Part shown: one piece after another, positions 50,671-58,372 of the stretch | How the letters are laid out: every line of letters begins with the position of its first letter | How positions within the stretch are numbered: position 1 is the first letter of the stretch | DNA from: CAWDLX01 sp046728155 | Lineage (GTDB): Bacteria; Actinomycetota; Actinomycetes; Mycobacteriales; Micromonosporaceae | DNA: 58,372 nt | Assembly: GCA_046728155.1 (NCBI GenBank) | Contig: JBKPDY010000030.1 | Span: forward strand, 1 to 58,372 | Direction: 5' to 3' | Position numbers and translations under genes: made by a program | The notes under the pieces: model-generated | Database searches by the model: none | What the model was told of the DNA's origin: nothing | The model's input: only the letters and a program-made list of their open reading frames with translations

Positions 50671-52144
50671 ATGGCGGATGTGTTCGACCAGTACGCCATG
50701 GCAGACGCCTGGGACGAGATGTTCGCCCCGTCCCGGTGAACCTCGACCCGCGTACCGGTCGCTCTTCGCGATCCTGCAGCCGCTGTCCGGATCGGACCTC
50801 CGCTCGCGCGGCGATCAGCTCGCCCGGGTGTTCACCGACCGCGGGGTCACCTTCTCATACGCCGGTGAGGACCGGCCGTTCCCCCTCGATCTCATTCCGC
50901 GCATCCTCGACGCAGCCGAGTGGGATACGATCACCCGCGCTGTCGCGCAACGGGTACGGACGCTGGAGTGCTTCCTCGCCGACGTGTACGCCGCCGGCAA
51001 CGTGTTCGCCGACCGCGTGGTACCCCGCCGGCTGGTGCTCTCGAGCGCCCATTTCCACCGCGCCGCGTACGGCATCGAACCGGCCAACGGGGTACGGGTG
51101 CACGTCAGCGGCGTGGACCTGATCCGTGATGAGACCGGCGAGTTCCGGGTGCTCGAAGACAACGTGCGTATCCCGTCAGGGGTGAGCCACGTCATCGAGA
51201 ACCGGCGGGCGCTGAGCCAGACGCTGCCGAGCCTGTTCGCCGAGGCTCGGGTCCATCCGGTTGATGACTATCCGCCCAGGCTGCTGGCCGCGCTACGAGC
51301 GGCCGCCCCGGAGGGCGTCGTCGATCCCTGCGTCGTCGTGCTCACTCCCGGTGTGTACAACGCCGCGTACTTCGAGCACGCTCTGCTGGCCCGCCTCATG
51401 GGAGTGGAGCTCGTCGAGGGATCGCTGGTGCGCTCTCGGCCGCCCGGGAGAACGCCCGCGGCGCGCGAGACCATATCCAGTGAGATGTGGGAATGCCTGA
51501 ACGTCACGTGGCATTCACTGCCGACGCGTCGGCTGGCGGCGGAACGGCTGGGTCCTACGCTCTACCTCGGATTCGTCCGGGAGCGGGCCGCCGTCCTCAC
51601 CGGACTCGCCGAATCGACCATGAGTCGGGACGACGGCTGGCGATTTCTGGTCCCTGGCCGCAACCTCGAACGGGTCGACATGACCGCCCGCCTGCTCGCG
51701 ATCCAGGCCCTGACATCGGAGTACGGATCAGAGTCGCCACCGCCGTATCTGGCCCAACAGTGGCGTACGGTGCTGCGAGCCTGCGGCGCTGACGAGTCCT
51801 TCGTGCGCACCCATGGGGGCGCGGTGCAACCGCAACGGGTGGCCGAGTTTCTGTTGCTGGACCGGCTCTTCCCGCGTTCGGCCCTGCACGCGCTGACGGA
51901 GGCGGAGGAGTGTCTTGAGGCGTTGGCTCCCTCCACCGAACGTGCCGGCACGGCCGACGCGGCCCGCCGGCCGGTCGGCCAGGCTCGCACCCGCCTCGCG
52001 TACGCCGACGCCGCGACGCTCGTGGAGGATATGCCGTCGCATCTGCGCGCGCTGCAGCAGGCCTGCGCGGCCGCGAGCGTCGCGGTTACTGCACGGTACT
52101 TCGACCAGACGATGCCCGTCACCTGGGCGCCCGAGGGAGTCTGA
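50671..52144 (+). pseudogene. Decayed fusion of permuted ATP-grasp and alpha-E genes
   Basis: The start ATG 50671 gives MADVFDQYAMADAWDEMFAP, the normal N-terminus of circularly permuted type-2 ATP-grasp proteins, but the frame ends at TGA 50737. The rest of the N-terminal half continues in another frame (AYRSLFAILQPLSG ... GVYNAAYFEHALLARLMGVELVEG). At about 51420-51470 it jumps directly into the middle of the neighbouring alpha-E (DUF403) gene (SSEMWECLN, DDGWRFLVPGRNLERVDMTAR, to 52144). About 300 residues of ATP-grasp and the first 80 or so of alpha-E are missing, and a two-base slip lies near the joint. The catalytic part is lost. Confidence 0.83.
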
Positions 52145-52150
52145 TCCGCG

Positions 52151-52985
52151 ATGGGTTGGCGGTTGAGGATCCGGCACGTAACCGGCTTCACCTATGCGGT
52201 ACCGCCCATGCCTCCCACAACGAGGCCCGGATGACCCCGATGACCGGATCGGGTCAGACCACGCTGTTCAGCCAGATCGAGTGCGCCCCGGCCGCGACCA
52301 CCTGGAGGTACCGCGATTATTGGGGCACGCTGGTGAGCGTCTTCGACCTGCAGGGGCCGCATGAAGAGCTGCGGGTCACCGCCACGTCGCTGGTCGAGAC
52401 CAGCGAACGAACAGCGCCCGAAGCCACAGTGACCTGGGACGACATCGGCTCCAAAGTGGAGGATTACGCCGAGCTGCTCACCCGACGGAACTGACCACAG
52501 TGGATGACGAGCTGACCTCGAAGGCCGCTTCACTGGCGGATGGTGTGCCGCCAACCAATGCTGCGCAGGCGATCGCCGAGTGGGTGCGCTCCACTGTGGA
52601 GTATGAACCGGGTTCAACCGGTGTCCGGACGAGTGCGCAGGAGGCGTGGTCGCTGCGCAAAGGGGTGTGCCAGGACATCGCCCACCTCAGCGTCGGGATG
52701 CTCCGGTCGGTGGGCATTCCGGCGCGTTACGTCTCCGGCTACCTGTACCCCAAGGCAGACGCCGAGGTGGGTCAGGCCGTCGCCGGCCAGTCGCACGCGT
52801 GGATCGAGTGGTGGGCGGGCGAGTGGACAGCCTTCGACCCGACGAACGGGTCACTGGCTGGCCCACGCCACGTGCTGGTCGCGCGCGGGCGGGACTACGC
52901 GGATGTCACGCCCCTCAAGGGCGTCTACCACGGCGCCCCATCAACCGGTTTAGGGGTGACGGTCGAGATCACGCGCCTGGTCTGA
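52151..52985 (+). pseudogene. Transglutaminase-like protease, two frameshifts
   Basis: Three frames are needed to read one transglutaminase family protein. ATG 52151 begins MGWRLRIRHVTGFTYAVPP, which soon stops; ASHNEARMTPMTGSG to VEDYAELLT continues in a second frame; and TTVDDELTSKAASLADG to VTVEITRLV completes it in a third. The catalytic cysteine (GVCQDIAHLS), histidine (QSHAWIEWW) and aspartate (FDPTNGS) are still present in the last part. The breaks are near 52205 and 52480, the second in a CCC run. With the alpha-E and ATP-grasp remnant it made a three-gene operon. Confidence 0.83.
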
Positions 52986-53014
52986 CGCTTCGCGGTACGG
53001 GTACCGTGACGGTC

Positions 53015-53179
53015 ATGGGGGACATCGAGAGCGCCTTCGACGACTCACCCGCGCCCGAGCAGAGCCTGCGGTTCAAGGTCGTCATGATCGCCATCGGCGT
53101 CATCACGCTGGTGGTGTTCTTCGTCGTCTTCTTCACGGCCTTCGGTTCGCTCACCGCCGGCTTGTTACCGGGCGACTGA
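53015..53179 (+). CDS. Small single-helix membrane protein
   Basis: ATG 53015 gives 54 residues: an acidic N-terminus (MGDIESAFDDSPAPEQS), a strongly hydrophobic helix (about 21-46) and a short exit. The bases before it do not show a strong Shine-Dalgarno. Not recognised as a family. It comes 29 bases after the decayed transglutaminase gene. Confidence 0.5.
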   Translation: MGDIESAFDDSPAPEQSLRFKVVMIAIGVITLVVFFVVFFTAFGSLTAGLLPGD

Positions 53180-53212
53180 CGCACGTACCGCCAGGCACCG
53201 ATCGCGAGCTGA

Positions 53213-53246
53213 GTCGACGTTTTGTGGTGCCCGTTTTCAAGATCGG
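53213..53246. repeat. Isolated half-module of the palindromic repeat
   Basis: TCGACGTTTTGTGGTGCCCG and the following TTTTCAAGATCGGC match the right arm of the long palindromes (GCGTTTCTGGTGCCC...GATCTT). No matching left arm is nearby. It begins the 630-base gene-free stretch 53180-53810. Confidence 0.5.
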
Positions 53247-53424
53247 CTGGCCACGGTGCTCCGAGTTCAGGCGCCCGCGCGGTTTCCTAGACATGCCTGT
53301 GCGGCAATATGCTGGGACGAGCCGTTGGAGATCAGCCTGCTGTGCGTTAGACGTGACGGCTGCGAGCCTGTTGCAGTAGGGGCGATGTTGTGGATCGACC
53401 GCCAGCGCGGGCGAACGGCATCTC

Positions 53425-53668
53425 AGTCTCACATTCCGGGATGACCAGCTGAAGATCGGTGTTGCAGCACCAGAAACGACGCGTGGCGGCGTTTCTGGTG
53501 CCCTACCGGCGATCTTGTGGTCGATTCCCAGCATGTGGATAGGATGCGACCGGCACCGCTGCGGGGGCTTTCCCCGAGGGTGACTTGACCTTGGGCAGAC
53601 GAGAATTCGCAACAGGCTTCTGGGCCTGGGCATGACGTCGCTTCGGTGCTTAATGGCGATCTTTGCCA
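53425..53668. repeat. Palindromic repeat, copy 2
   Basis: Copy of the element at 101-353: left edge TCTCACATTCCGGGATGACC, arm 53451-53482, complementary arm 53487-53517, the block GGTCGATTCCCAGCAT, then GGGGGCTTTCCCC and a third arm (53634-53663, GACGTCGCTTCGGTGC...GCGATCTTT). The two inner arms are highly complementary (CACCAGAAACGACGC with GGCGTTTCTGGTGCC). The right terminal inverted repeat of copy 1 is missing. Confidence 0.72.
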
Positions 53669-53810
53669 AAGACGCCGAGCATGTGGGGGCCTCGACAGTC
53701 CCATGACGTGACATAGGCGCTCGCATCGGCAAAGGCGGCCGTCAGCTGGCTCAGCAAGTGACCGGAGCCGCCCGGCTCAGATAGCCGACGGTCTCGGTAG
53801 GTTCGCCGTT

Positions 53811-53972
53811 GTGACCACTCCACCTGAACGCCCGCCCGGTCAGACCAACCGCGCGAAGGTGATCACGGTGATCGTCTTCGTGGTCGTGATCATTGCCTCC
53901 GCGGTCGCCTGCCTGTACGCGGTGGGAGTACTCGGCCAGGTCATCGACGTAGACCCCAGGAAGCACTTTTGA
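53811..53972 (+). CDS. Small single-helix membrane protein
   Basis: GTG 53811 gives 53 residues, VTTPPERPPGQTNRAK, then one membrane helix (about 17-38, VITVIVFVVVIIASAVACLY), ending VIDVDPRKHF. Clear start and stop but only a weak ribosome site. It may be an actinobacterial small membrane protein; no family recognised. Confidence 0.45.
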   Translation: MTTPPERPPGQTNRAKVITVIVFVVVIIASAVACLYAVGVLGQVIDVDPRKHF

Positions 53973-54399
53973 CCGACTCCTGTTTTGCGCCTCGACTTTT
54001 GCGCCTCGACCGCCGCTCGTTAGCGCCGATAGGGGCACCCTGCTATCGCCCGGGGGTTAGCGACCCAACGAACCTTTGTGACCTTTGCCATACGGCCAGC
54101 CCACGCGGGGCCGGACAACCGGGCCGCGCAGCGCCGTAACCCGCCCGCGTGACCGTAGTCCATCCCGTCATCCCGCCCTGGCCGGCCGTCGGCCGGTCGT
54201 CTGCGTGCGCCTGCATCGCGGCAGCATGAGCGTGCGCTCACAAGCCGCTTCGCGCTCGCTAGGCTCGGCCTCGCCGTCCGTGATGTTGAGGGTTGGCACC
54301 CTGTCGGCGCGGTGAGCCGACCTTTCATCTCCCCTAACAGCTGGGTTACGGGCTGGGATGACGCAGTGTGCAGGGTCGGGAGTTAGCCGGGTACGCCAG
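53973..54399. other. 427-base intergenic region without a recognised gene
   Basis: No reading frame here shows family features. AGGGGCACCCTGCTATCG at 54031 resembles AGGGCACCCTGCTGTCG at 19408, which is also in an intergenic stretch. The GC-rich part 54080-54220 has several small inverted repeats (e.g. GGCCGGCCGTCGGCCGG near 54178). Confidence 0.5.
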
Positions 54400-56388
54400 T
54401 CAGGTGCGCAGGGTCGCATGGTCGATGGTCCACACGAGGTCTCGCTCCGGTGCATAGCTGCAGTAGACGCCGGTGTGCACTGAGGCGTGGAGGTGGCGTC
54501 CCAGCGCCGGGTGGACACGGTCGATGCGGGCGAGGGCGTCGCGGATGCGTCGGGTGACCGCTTTACGGGCGCGTTCGACGTCATCCGGCGAACGGCGGGG
54601 CCGGCCGCCCAGGCCGTAGGCGGAGGCGAGTTCTTCGACGAGGATGTCGAACTCCTGTCGTGCCTGCGCCGCGGCCTCAGCGTCGTTGGTGATCTCCGCG
54701 TCGTCGATGTCCTGTTTCAGCTCGGCGATCCGGCGCTTGTACGCCGCCCGTGCGGCGTCGTCGATGAGCGGCTCGGTGGAGCGGGAGTCGATGGTCAAAC
54801 CCTGCTCGAGAGCGTCCCGGGTTGATGGCGCCGTCGGCGCCGCGGCGGCAGGCCTGGTGAGGTCGAAGACGTGGAGTTCGTGCTGCGGCGCGGCGAGCAG
54901 TCGGGCCAGGTCCCGCAGACCCTTGCTGTCGCGAAGGGTGACGACCAGCCCGCCGTACGCCACGGTCCAGTACTCGCCGTCGCGGCGTAGGACGTTGGCT
55001 TGGTCGATGGCGAACCACCGCACGGTCTCGGGCGTGGCGCCGTCGCCGAGCACCGGGAAGACACCGCGCGGCGCCGCCTGCCCCTGGATGTCGAGGGCCT
55101 GGCCGTCGCCGAACAGGATGCCCGAACCGGGCACCAGGTCGCACACCGTGCTCGACACCAGGATCTGACCGGGCATGGCCGCCGCGGCGATCCGGGTGGC
55201 AACGTGCACAGCGAGACCGCGTACCTCGGAGTCGATCACTTCGCATTCGCCGGTGTGCAGCCCGGCGCGCACCGCCAGCCCGCGCCGAGCTGCCGCGTCG
55301 GCGATGCTCATCGCGCAGCGGATGGCGCGGCCCGGTCCATCGAACACGGCAAGGATACCGTGAGCTGCGCGTCCGACTTCGTCGCCTCCGAAGCGGTTGA
55401 GGTGGTTGCGAACCATGTCCTCGTATCCGACCATCAGCTCGCGCCAAGCGTCCTGCGTCAGGTTCAGGCTTTCGGCTGTACCGGCGATGTCGGTGCAGAG
55501 CACGGTCAGCAGCCGGTGCGGGCGCGGCCAGCTGCGTGGCGAGCCGAGGAGGAAGCCCTCGATCTCGGCCAAGACCGCCTCGGCGTCACCGACGAACGGG
55601 AAGTGATCGGCGCCAGAGAGCTCGACGAAGCGAGCGTTGGGGATCAGCTCCGCGATGCGCCGGCCCTGGCCAACCGGAACCAGGCGATCCTCGCGGCGGT
55701 GCAATACCAGCGTCGGCACCCGAACGGCAGGAAACACATCGACGAGGTACGCGGACACGGTCGACCACATCAGCGGCAGGATCGCGCCACGGCTGACTGA
55801 CTGCCGACAATGCTTGGCGAACCAGGCGGCGAACCTCTGGTCGCCGATCATGCTCGGCGCCCACAACACAACGGCGTTCTCGGCGCCTTGCGTGGTTCCC
55901 CAACCCCGCCCGATCCAGTCCACGAAGTCGGCGAGCGACCCGGTGACCGCCCACCTCCACGGATGATCGGCGTCCTGGCGGAACCGGGCCACCGTGCCGT
56001 AGAGGACGATCCGGCTCACCCGATGCGGGTAGGTGGCGGCCAACGCCGCGGCCAGGCAGCCGCCCTCGGACACACCCAGGATCGAGGCCGTCTCGGAGCC
56101 GACCGCGTCAAGCACCGCGATGACGTCGTCCATCCGCTCCTCCAGCGAGGGCGTCACCGTGGTCCCTTCGCGGTCGGAAACCCCGCAGCCCCGCCGGTCG
56201 AAGAGGATCACGCGCGCGAACTGCGACAGTCGCCGCAGGAATGCCGCGTACGACGGCTCCTCCCACGCCACTTCAATGTTGGAGGCCAGTCCCCACGCCC
56301 ACACGAGGTCGACCGGTCCGTCCCCGATCACCTGGTAGGCGATGTTGACGTCCCCTGCTTTCGCGTACCGCGTCGTCGGCTGCGCCAT
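54400..56388 (-). CDS. Alpha/beta hydrolase fused to a degenerate adenylate-cyclase domain
   Basis: About 662 residues from ATG 56388 behind GGGAGG. Residues 1-280 are an alpha/beta hydrolase (LFDRRGCGVSD, nucleophile GVSEGG, histidine GADHFPF). Residues 300-460 are a class III cyclase-like domain (LTVLCTDIAGTAE, VRAGLHTGECEVID). The second metal aspartate, usually TGDG, is replaced (AAHGILAVFDG), so cyclase activity is unlikely. Residues 490-662 form the helical C-terminal module common in actinobacterial LuxR/cyclase regulators (DSKGLRDLARLL, GLGGRPRRSPDDVERARKAV). Probably a stress or quorum regulator; ligand unknown. Confidence 0.88.
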   Translation of the reverse strand: MAQPTTRYAKAGDVNIAYQVIGDGPVDLVWAWGLASNIEVAWEEPSYAAFLRRLSQFARVILFDRRGCGVSDREGTTVTPSLEERMDDVIAVLDAVGSETASILGVSEGGCLAAALAATYPHRVSRIVLYGTVARFRQDADHPWRWAVTGSLADFVDWIGRGWGTTQGAENAVVLWAPSMIGDQRFAAWFAKHCRQSVSRGAILPLMWSTVSAYLVDVFPAVRVPTLVLHRREDRLVPVGQGRRIAELIPNARFVELSGADHFPFVGDAEAVLAEIEGFLLGSPRSWPRPHRLLTVLCTDIAGTAESLNLTQDAWRELMVGYEDMVRNHLNRFGGDEVGRAAHGILAVFDGPGRAIRCAMSIADAAARRGLAVRAGLHTGECEVIDSEVRGLAVHVATRIAAAAMPGQILVSSTVCDLVPGSGILFGDGQALDIQGQAAPRGVFPVLGDGATPETVRWFAIDQANVLRRDGEYWTVAYGGLVVTLRDSKGLRDLARLLAAPQHELHVFDLTRPAAAAPTAPSTRDALEQGLTIDSRSTEPLIDDAARAAYKRRIAELKQDIDDAEITNDAEAAAQARQEFDILVEELASAYGLGGRPRRSPDDVERARKAVTRRIRDALARIDRVHPALGRHLHASVHTGVYCSYAPERDLVWTIDHATLRT

Positions 56389-56524
56389 GAGGCCTCCCAA
56401 CGTCGCGCCCATTCTGACCCATCTCGCCGAGGCGCTACGCACGCCGTCGCGACGCGACGTCGGAACTCGCACAGATCCTTCAGGACGACCCGGCCGGCTG
56501 AGATCCGAACCGAAGGGCAGAACC

Positions 56525-57325
56525 ATGCACCGAGCCAAGATCGATCAAATCGAACTGGACTACGACATCCGCGGGACCGGCGACCCGATGCTGCTAATCC
56601 ACGGCGCGCACCTCGCCGATGCGCACCGACCACTCATGGCCGAACCAGCGCTCGAAACCTTCCAGAAAATCCGGTACCACCGGCGCGGGTTTGCGGGAAG
56701 CTCCCGTCCACCGGCACCCGGGTCGACCGAGGACCAAGCCGACGACGCTGTCGGCCTGCTGAATCACCTGGCGATCGATCGAGCCCACGTGGTCGGCCAC
56801 TCGTACGGCGCTATGATCGCCCTTTCGCTCGCCGCGTCGCACCCGACACGGGTCCGGTCGCTGGTCCTCCTCGAGATACCGGCGCTCACCGGGCCCGCCA
56901 GAGCAGCCTTCATGGACGCAATGGCCCAGGTGACCCACCACTACACCGAGGGCGACCCGACGCGTGCGGTTCATGAGTTCTTCGCCCTCCTGCGTCCCGA
57001 CTGGCGCGCCGTGATCGACCGCACCGTGCCAGGCGGAGTCGAGCAGGCCGAGAAAGACGCGTCGACCTTCTTCGAACTCGACCTGCCCGCCGTGGCCCTT
57101 TGGTCCTTCGGGCCCGAACAGGCGGCGGCGATCACCTGCCCGGTCCTCTCGGTGCTTGGCACCGCTAGCGGGCCGCTGTTCGCCGACGGACGCGCACAGC
57201 TCCACGAGTGGTTCCCCCAATGCGAGAACGCTGAAATCACCGGGGCAACCCACCTCCTGCAAGTGGAAGAGCCCGCCACGGTAGCCACGGCCATCGCGGC
57301 ATTCCTACAGAACTCAAGAAGCTGA
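56525..57325 (+). CDS. Alpha/beta hydrolase
   Basis: A 266-residue alpha/beta hydrolase: oxyanion LIHGAHLADAHR, nucleophile elbow GHSYGAMI, and the catalytic histidine in ITGATHLLQVE. The ATG at 56525 follows GAAGGG. It is divergent from the hydrolase-cyclase gene with a 136-base shared promoter region. No substrate can be stated. Confidence 0.9.
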   Translation: MHRAKIDQIELDYDIRGTGDPMLLIHGAHLADAHRPLMAEPALETFQKIRYHRRGFAGSSRPPAPGSTEDQADDAVGLLNHLAIDRAHVVGHSYGAMIALSLAASHPTRVRSLVLLEIPALTGPARAAFMDAMAQVTHHYTEGDPTRAVHEFFALLRPDWRAVIDRTVPGGVEQAEKDASTFFELDLPAVALWSFGPEQAAAITCPVLSVLGTASGPLFADGRAQLHEWFPQCENAEITGATHLLQVEEPATVATAIAAFLQNSRS

Positions 57326-57673
57326 CGACGCCTCGGACCCAATTCTTCCGTCAACAGAAGCGGTGACACAGTGGCCATCGACGCACTGTCACTGGCCAAT
57401 GAGTGCGTGGCCGCAGGCGCTAACTTTGGCGGTCGAGTCGGCCGCACCAGGAGGCGAGTGCGAGGCAGTCGGCGTTGCGCCGACTGGAGTGCGGCCCGCG
57501 CGGGCGGGCGGCACAGATCGCGCCATGCCTCGCGCCACGGGGCGAGCGCGGGGGAAGTCGCGGGTGATCTTGACGGCTGGTGGCGCCGGGTACGGCGGCC
57601 GCACGGCAGACAGCGAGGCAGACAGCAAACGCCACGACGGCCCACGCTTGATCGAGGCATCCCGCTCAACGCC
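57326..57673. other. 348-base stretch without a clear gene
   Basis: An open frame (from 57371) joins the next gene in frame, but its residues (RVGRTRRRVRGSRRCADW and following) are arginine-rich, as expected for random GC-rich DNA, and have no family features. Opposite-strand frames look like shadows. No repeat family seen elsewhere in the window occurs here. Confidence 0.5.
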
Positions 57674-58192
57674 ATGTGCGCGCAGCAGATGAGTGAACCG
57701 GGTGACGTCGGGAGCGGCGTCGAAAACATCGCGAGGTCGGCCGGCACCAGTGGCATGCTCTTCCTGGTGTTGAGGCAGTCGGACGAAGGTGTCGAAATCA
57801 CGGCCGAACCGGGGCGTGGATCCGCCGGTCTTCGTAGCGCCGACAGGCCATGGAACGACGAGGTGCTCGACTTTCAGTGCGAGCTTGCCGATGACGGCGT
57901 CAACGCTGCGGCCTGGGTCCGGACGCTCAATGGTGACGGGATCGTGTCGTGGGCAGCCGGCCTGGCCGAGTCGTACCACGGATGGGACGGCGTACGTGCC
58001 TGGGAGTCACTCGAACAAGACCTCCGTATCGACGCAATGCATGACGGACGAGGTCACGTCAGTGTGCGGTTCATCATCCGGGGCCCTCGGGGCTACGAAC
58101 CGGGCGCGTGGGAGGCATCCGTCGTGGTGACCCCTGACGCCAGCGAGGACATGCGCAGCCTCGTCGCCGAACTCGGCGACTTGGTCTCGTAG
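57674..58192 (+). CDS. DUF6228-type protein
   Basis: About 172 residues from ATG 57674 (or ATG 57689); neither has a clear Shine-Dalgarno. The second half shows the DUF6228 pattern: VNAAAWVRTLNGDGIVSWAA, YHGWDGVRAWESLEQDL and DGRGHVSVRFIIRGPRGY, then VVVTPDASEDMRSLVAELGDL. Such proteins are often found in toxin-immunity or hypothetical-gene clusters; function unknown. Confidence 0.65.
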   Translation: MCAQQMSEPGDVGSGVENIARSAGTSGMLFLVLRQSDEGVEITAEPGRGSAGLRSADRPWNDEVLDFQCELADDGVNAAAWVRTLNGDGIVSWAAGLAESYHGWDGVRAWESLEQDLRIDAMHDGRGHVSVRFIIRGPRGYEPGAWEASVVVTPDASEDMRSLVAELGDLVS

Positions 58193-58306
58193 CGCGGCCC
58201 GAAGTCGGACGCGCGCGATCGGGAGGCAGATCCGGATGCGCATTGGGTGCGACGCCGACAGCTTGAGTCTTGCTGACCCTTGCCCGGGAGAGACCATAAT
58301 CTGGCC

Positions 58307-58372
58307 ATGGATTGCGTCCGCGCCGAAGTAGTCGGTTGGGTCGATGAAGACTGGCCGGGATGGGTGGAGGTG
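58307..58372 (+). CDS. Partial conserved hypothetical protein
   Basis: ATG 58307 opens MDCVRAEVVGWVDEDWPGWV, running off the window end. This resembles the N-terminus of small actinobacterial hypothetical proteins (pattern M-x-C-x-R-V-E-V-x(2)-W-x(7)-PGWVEV) that are often found close to DUF6228-like genes. Only 22 codons are visible. Confidence 0.5.
   Translation, partial: MDCVRAEVVGWVDEDWPGWVEV

Noticed and set aside
50671..52985. All frameshifts in the ATP-grasp/transglutaminase operon as sequencing errors
   Set aside because: Individual slips lie in C or GC runs and could be errors, but the loss of about 1.1 kb joining two genes cannot be explained that way, so real decay is more likely. 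Reads should still be checked.
54020..54328. A 102-codon minus-strand frame in the 54-kb gap
   Set aside because: It begins with ATG but lacks a ribosome binding site and recognisable domains, and its arginine/alanine content fits chance in GC-rich DNA.
57389..57979. A 196-codon minus-strand frame opposite the DUF6228-type gene
   Set aside because: The opposite strand shows a recognisable family, and this frame is a shadow without motifs.

Overview
The window is chromosomal DNA of a high-GC actinomycete (Actinomycetota). GTG starts are common, genes are densely packed with ATGA/GTGA overlaps, and several blocks keep the gene order of Mycobacterium tuberculosis: pncB / clpS / DUF2017 / mec-cysO-cysM / murI / MBL / rph / rdgB, and orn / tRNA-His / L,D-transpeptidase / bcp. 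No plasmid, phage, transposase, CRISPR array or biosynthetic cluster was seen. The repeat style resembles Micromonosporales-like genomes, but the genus cannot be fixed from the sequence alone.

Layout. 1-8.5 kb: a dispersed palindromic repeat beside a dead short-chain dehydrogenase, then ndk, trmB, a DUF456 membrane protein, an Rsm22-like methyltransferase, an FHA-ABC transporter coupled to a double-TrkA-N membrane protein, and arfB. 8.5-21.4 kb: ctaD, pncB-pncA, an FHA protein, clpS-DUF2017, a four-gene ABC export cluster laced with repeats, and mec-cysO-cysM (sulfur-carrier-dependent cysteine synthesis). 21.4-26 kb: murI-MBL-rph-rdgB. 26-33 kb: a complete histidine-utilisation operon (hutU, amidohydrolase, hutF, hutI, hutH) read leftwards. 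33-37 kb: a glycine-betaine/choline-type ABC importer with its ATPase gene divergent from the rest. 37-40 kb: CDF exporter, MOSC protein, MarR-GNAT regulator. 40-45 kb: an odd tRNA with a UAG anticodon, bcp, DsbA-like, MauE-like, SigC-like sigma factor, zinc-finger anti-sigma and CopC-CopD. 45-50.6 kb: a glycosyltransferase-87 protein, orn, tRNA-His, an L,D-transpeptidase and DUF3817. 50.6-54 kb: a decayed ATP-grasp / alpha-E / transglutaminase operon, then repeats and two tiny membrane proteins. 54-58 kb: an alpha/beta hydrolase fused to a cyclase-like domain, a second alpha/beta hydrolase, and a DUF6228-type gene.

The most unusual signal is a family of intergenic repeats whose left edge is exactly the stop codon of the upstream gene at all five loci where it occurs. 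Their right end carries a GGAGG. At two loci (hutI/hutH and the ABC cluster) the repeat is itself a mini-ORF that begins in an ATGA overlap with the upstream gene and ends in an ATGA overlap with the downstream gene, so it behaves like a translational-coupling cassette inserted between operon genes. At hutI/hutH a 13-bp direct repeat flanks the insertion.

Other notable points: a second family of long palindromic modules sits at 1-360, 39.8 kb and 53.2-53.7 kb, each time near gene remnants; the palindrome TCCAC(A/T)GTGGA recurs inside coding sequences; CysO has a tail beyond its GG; and a betaine-binding protein looks circularly permuted. Starts were chosen by Shine-Dalgarno spacing, overlaps and family length. 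All functional statements rest on motif and family recognition by eye, without database searches.
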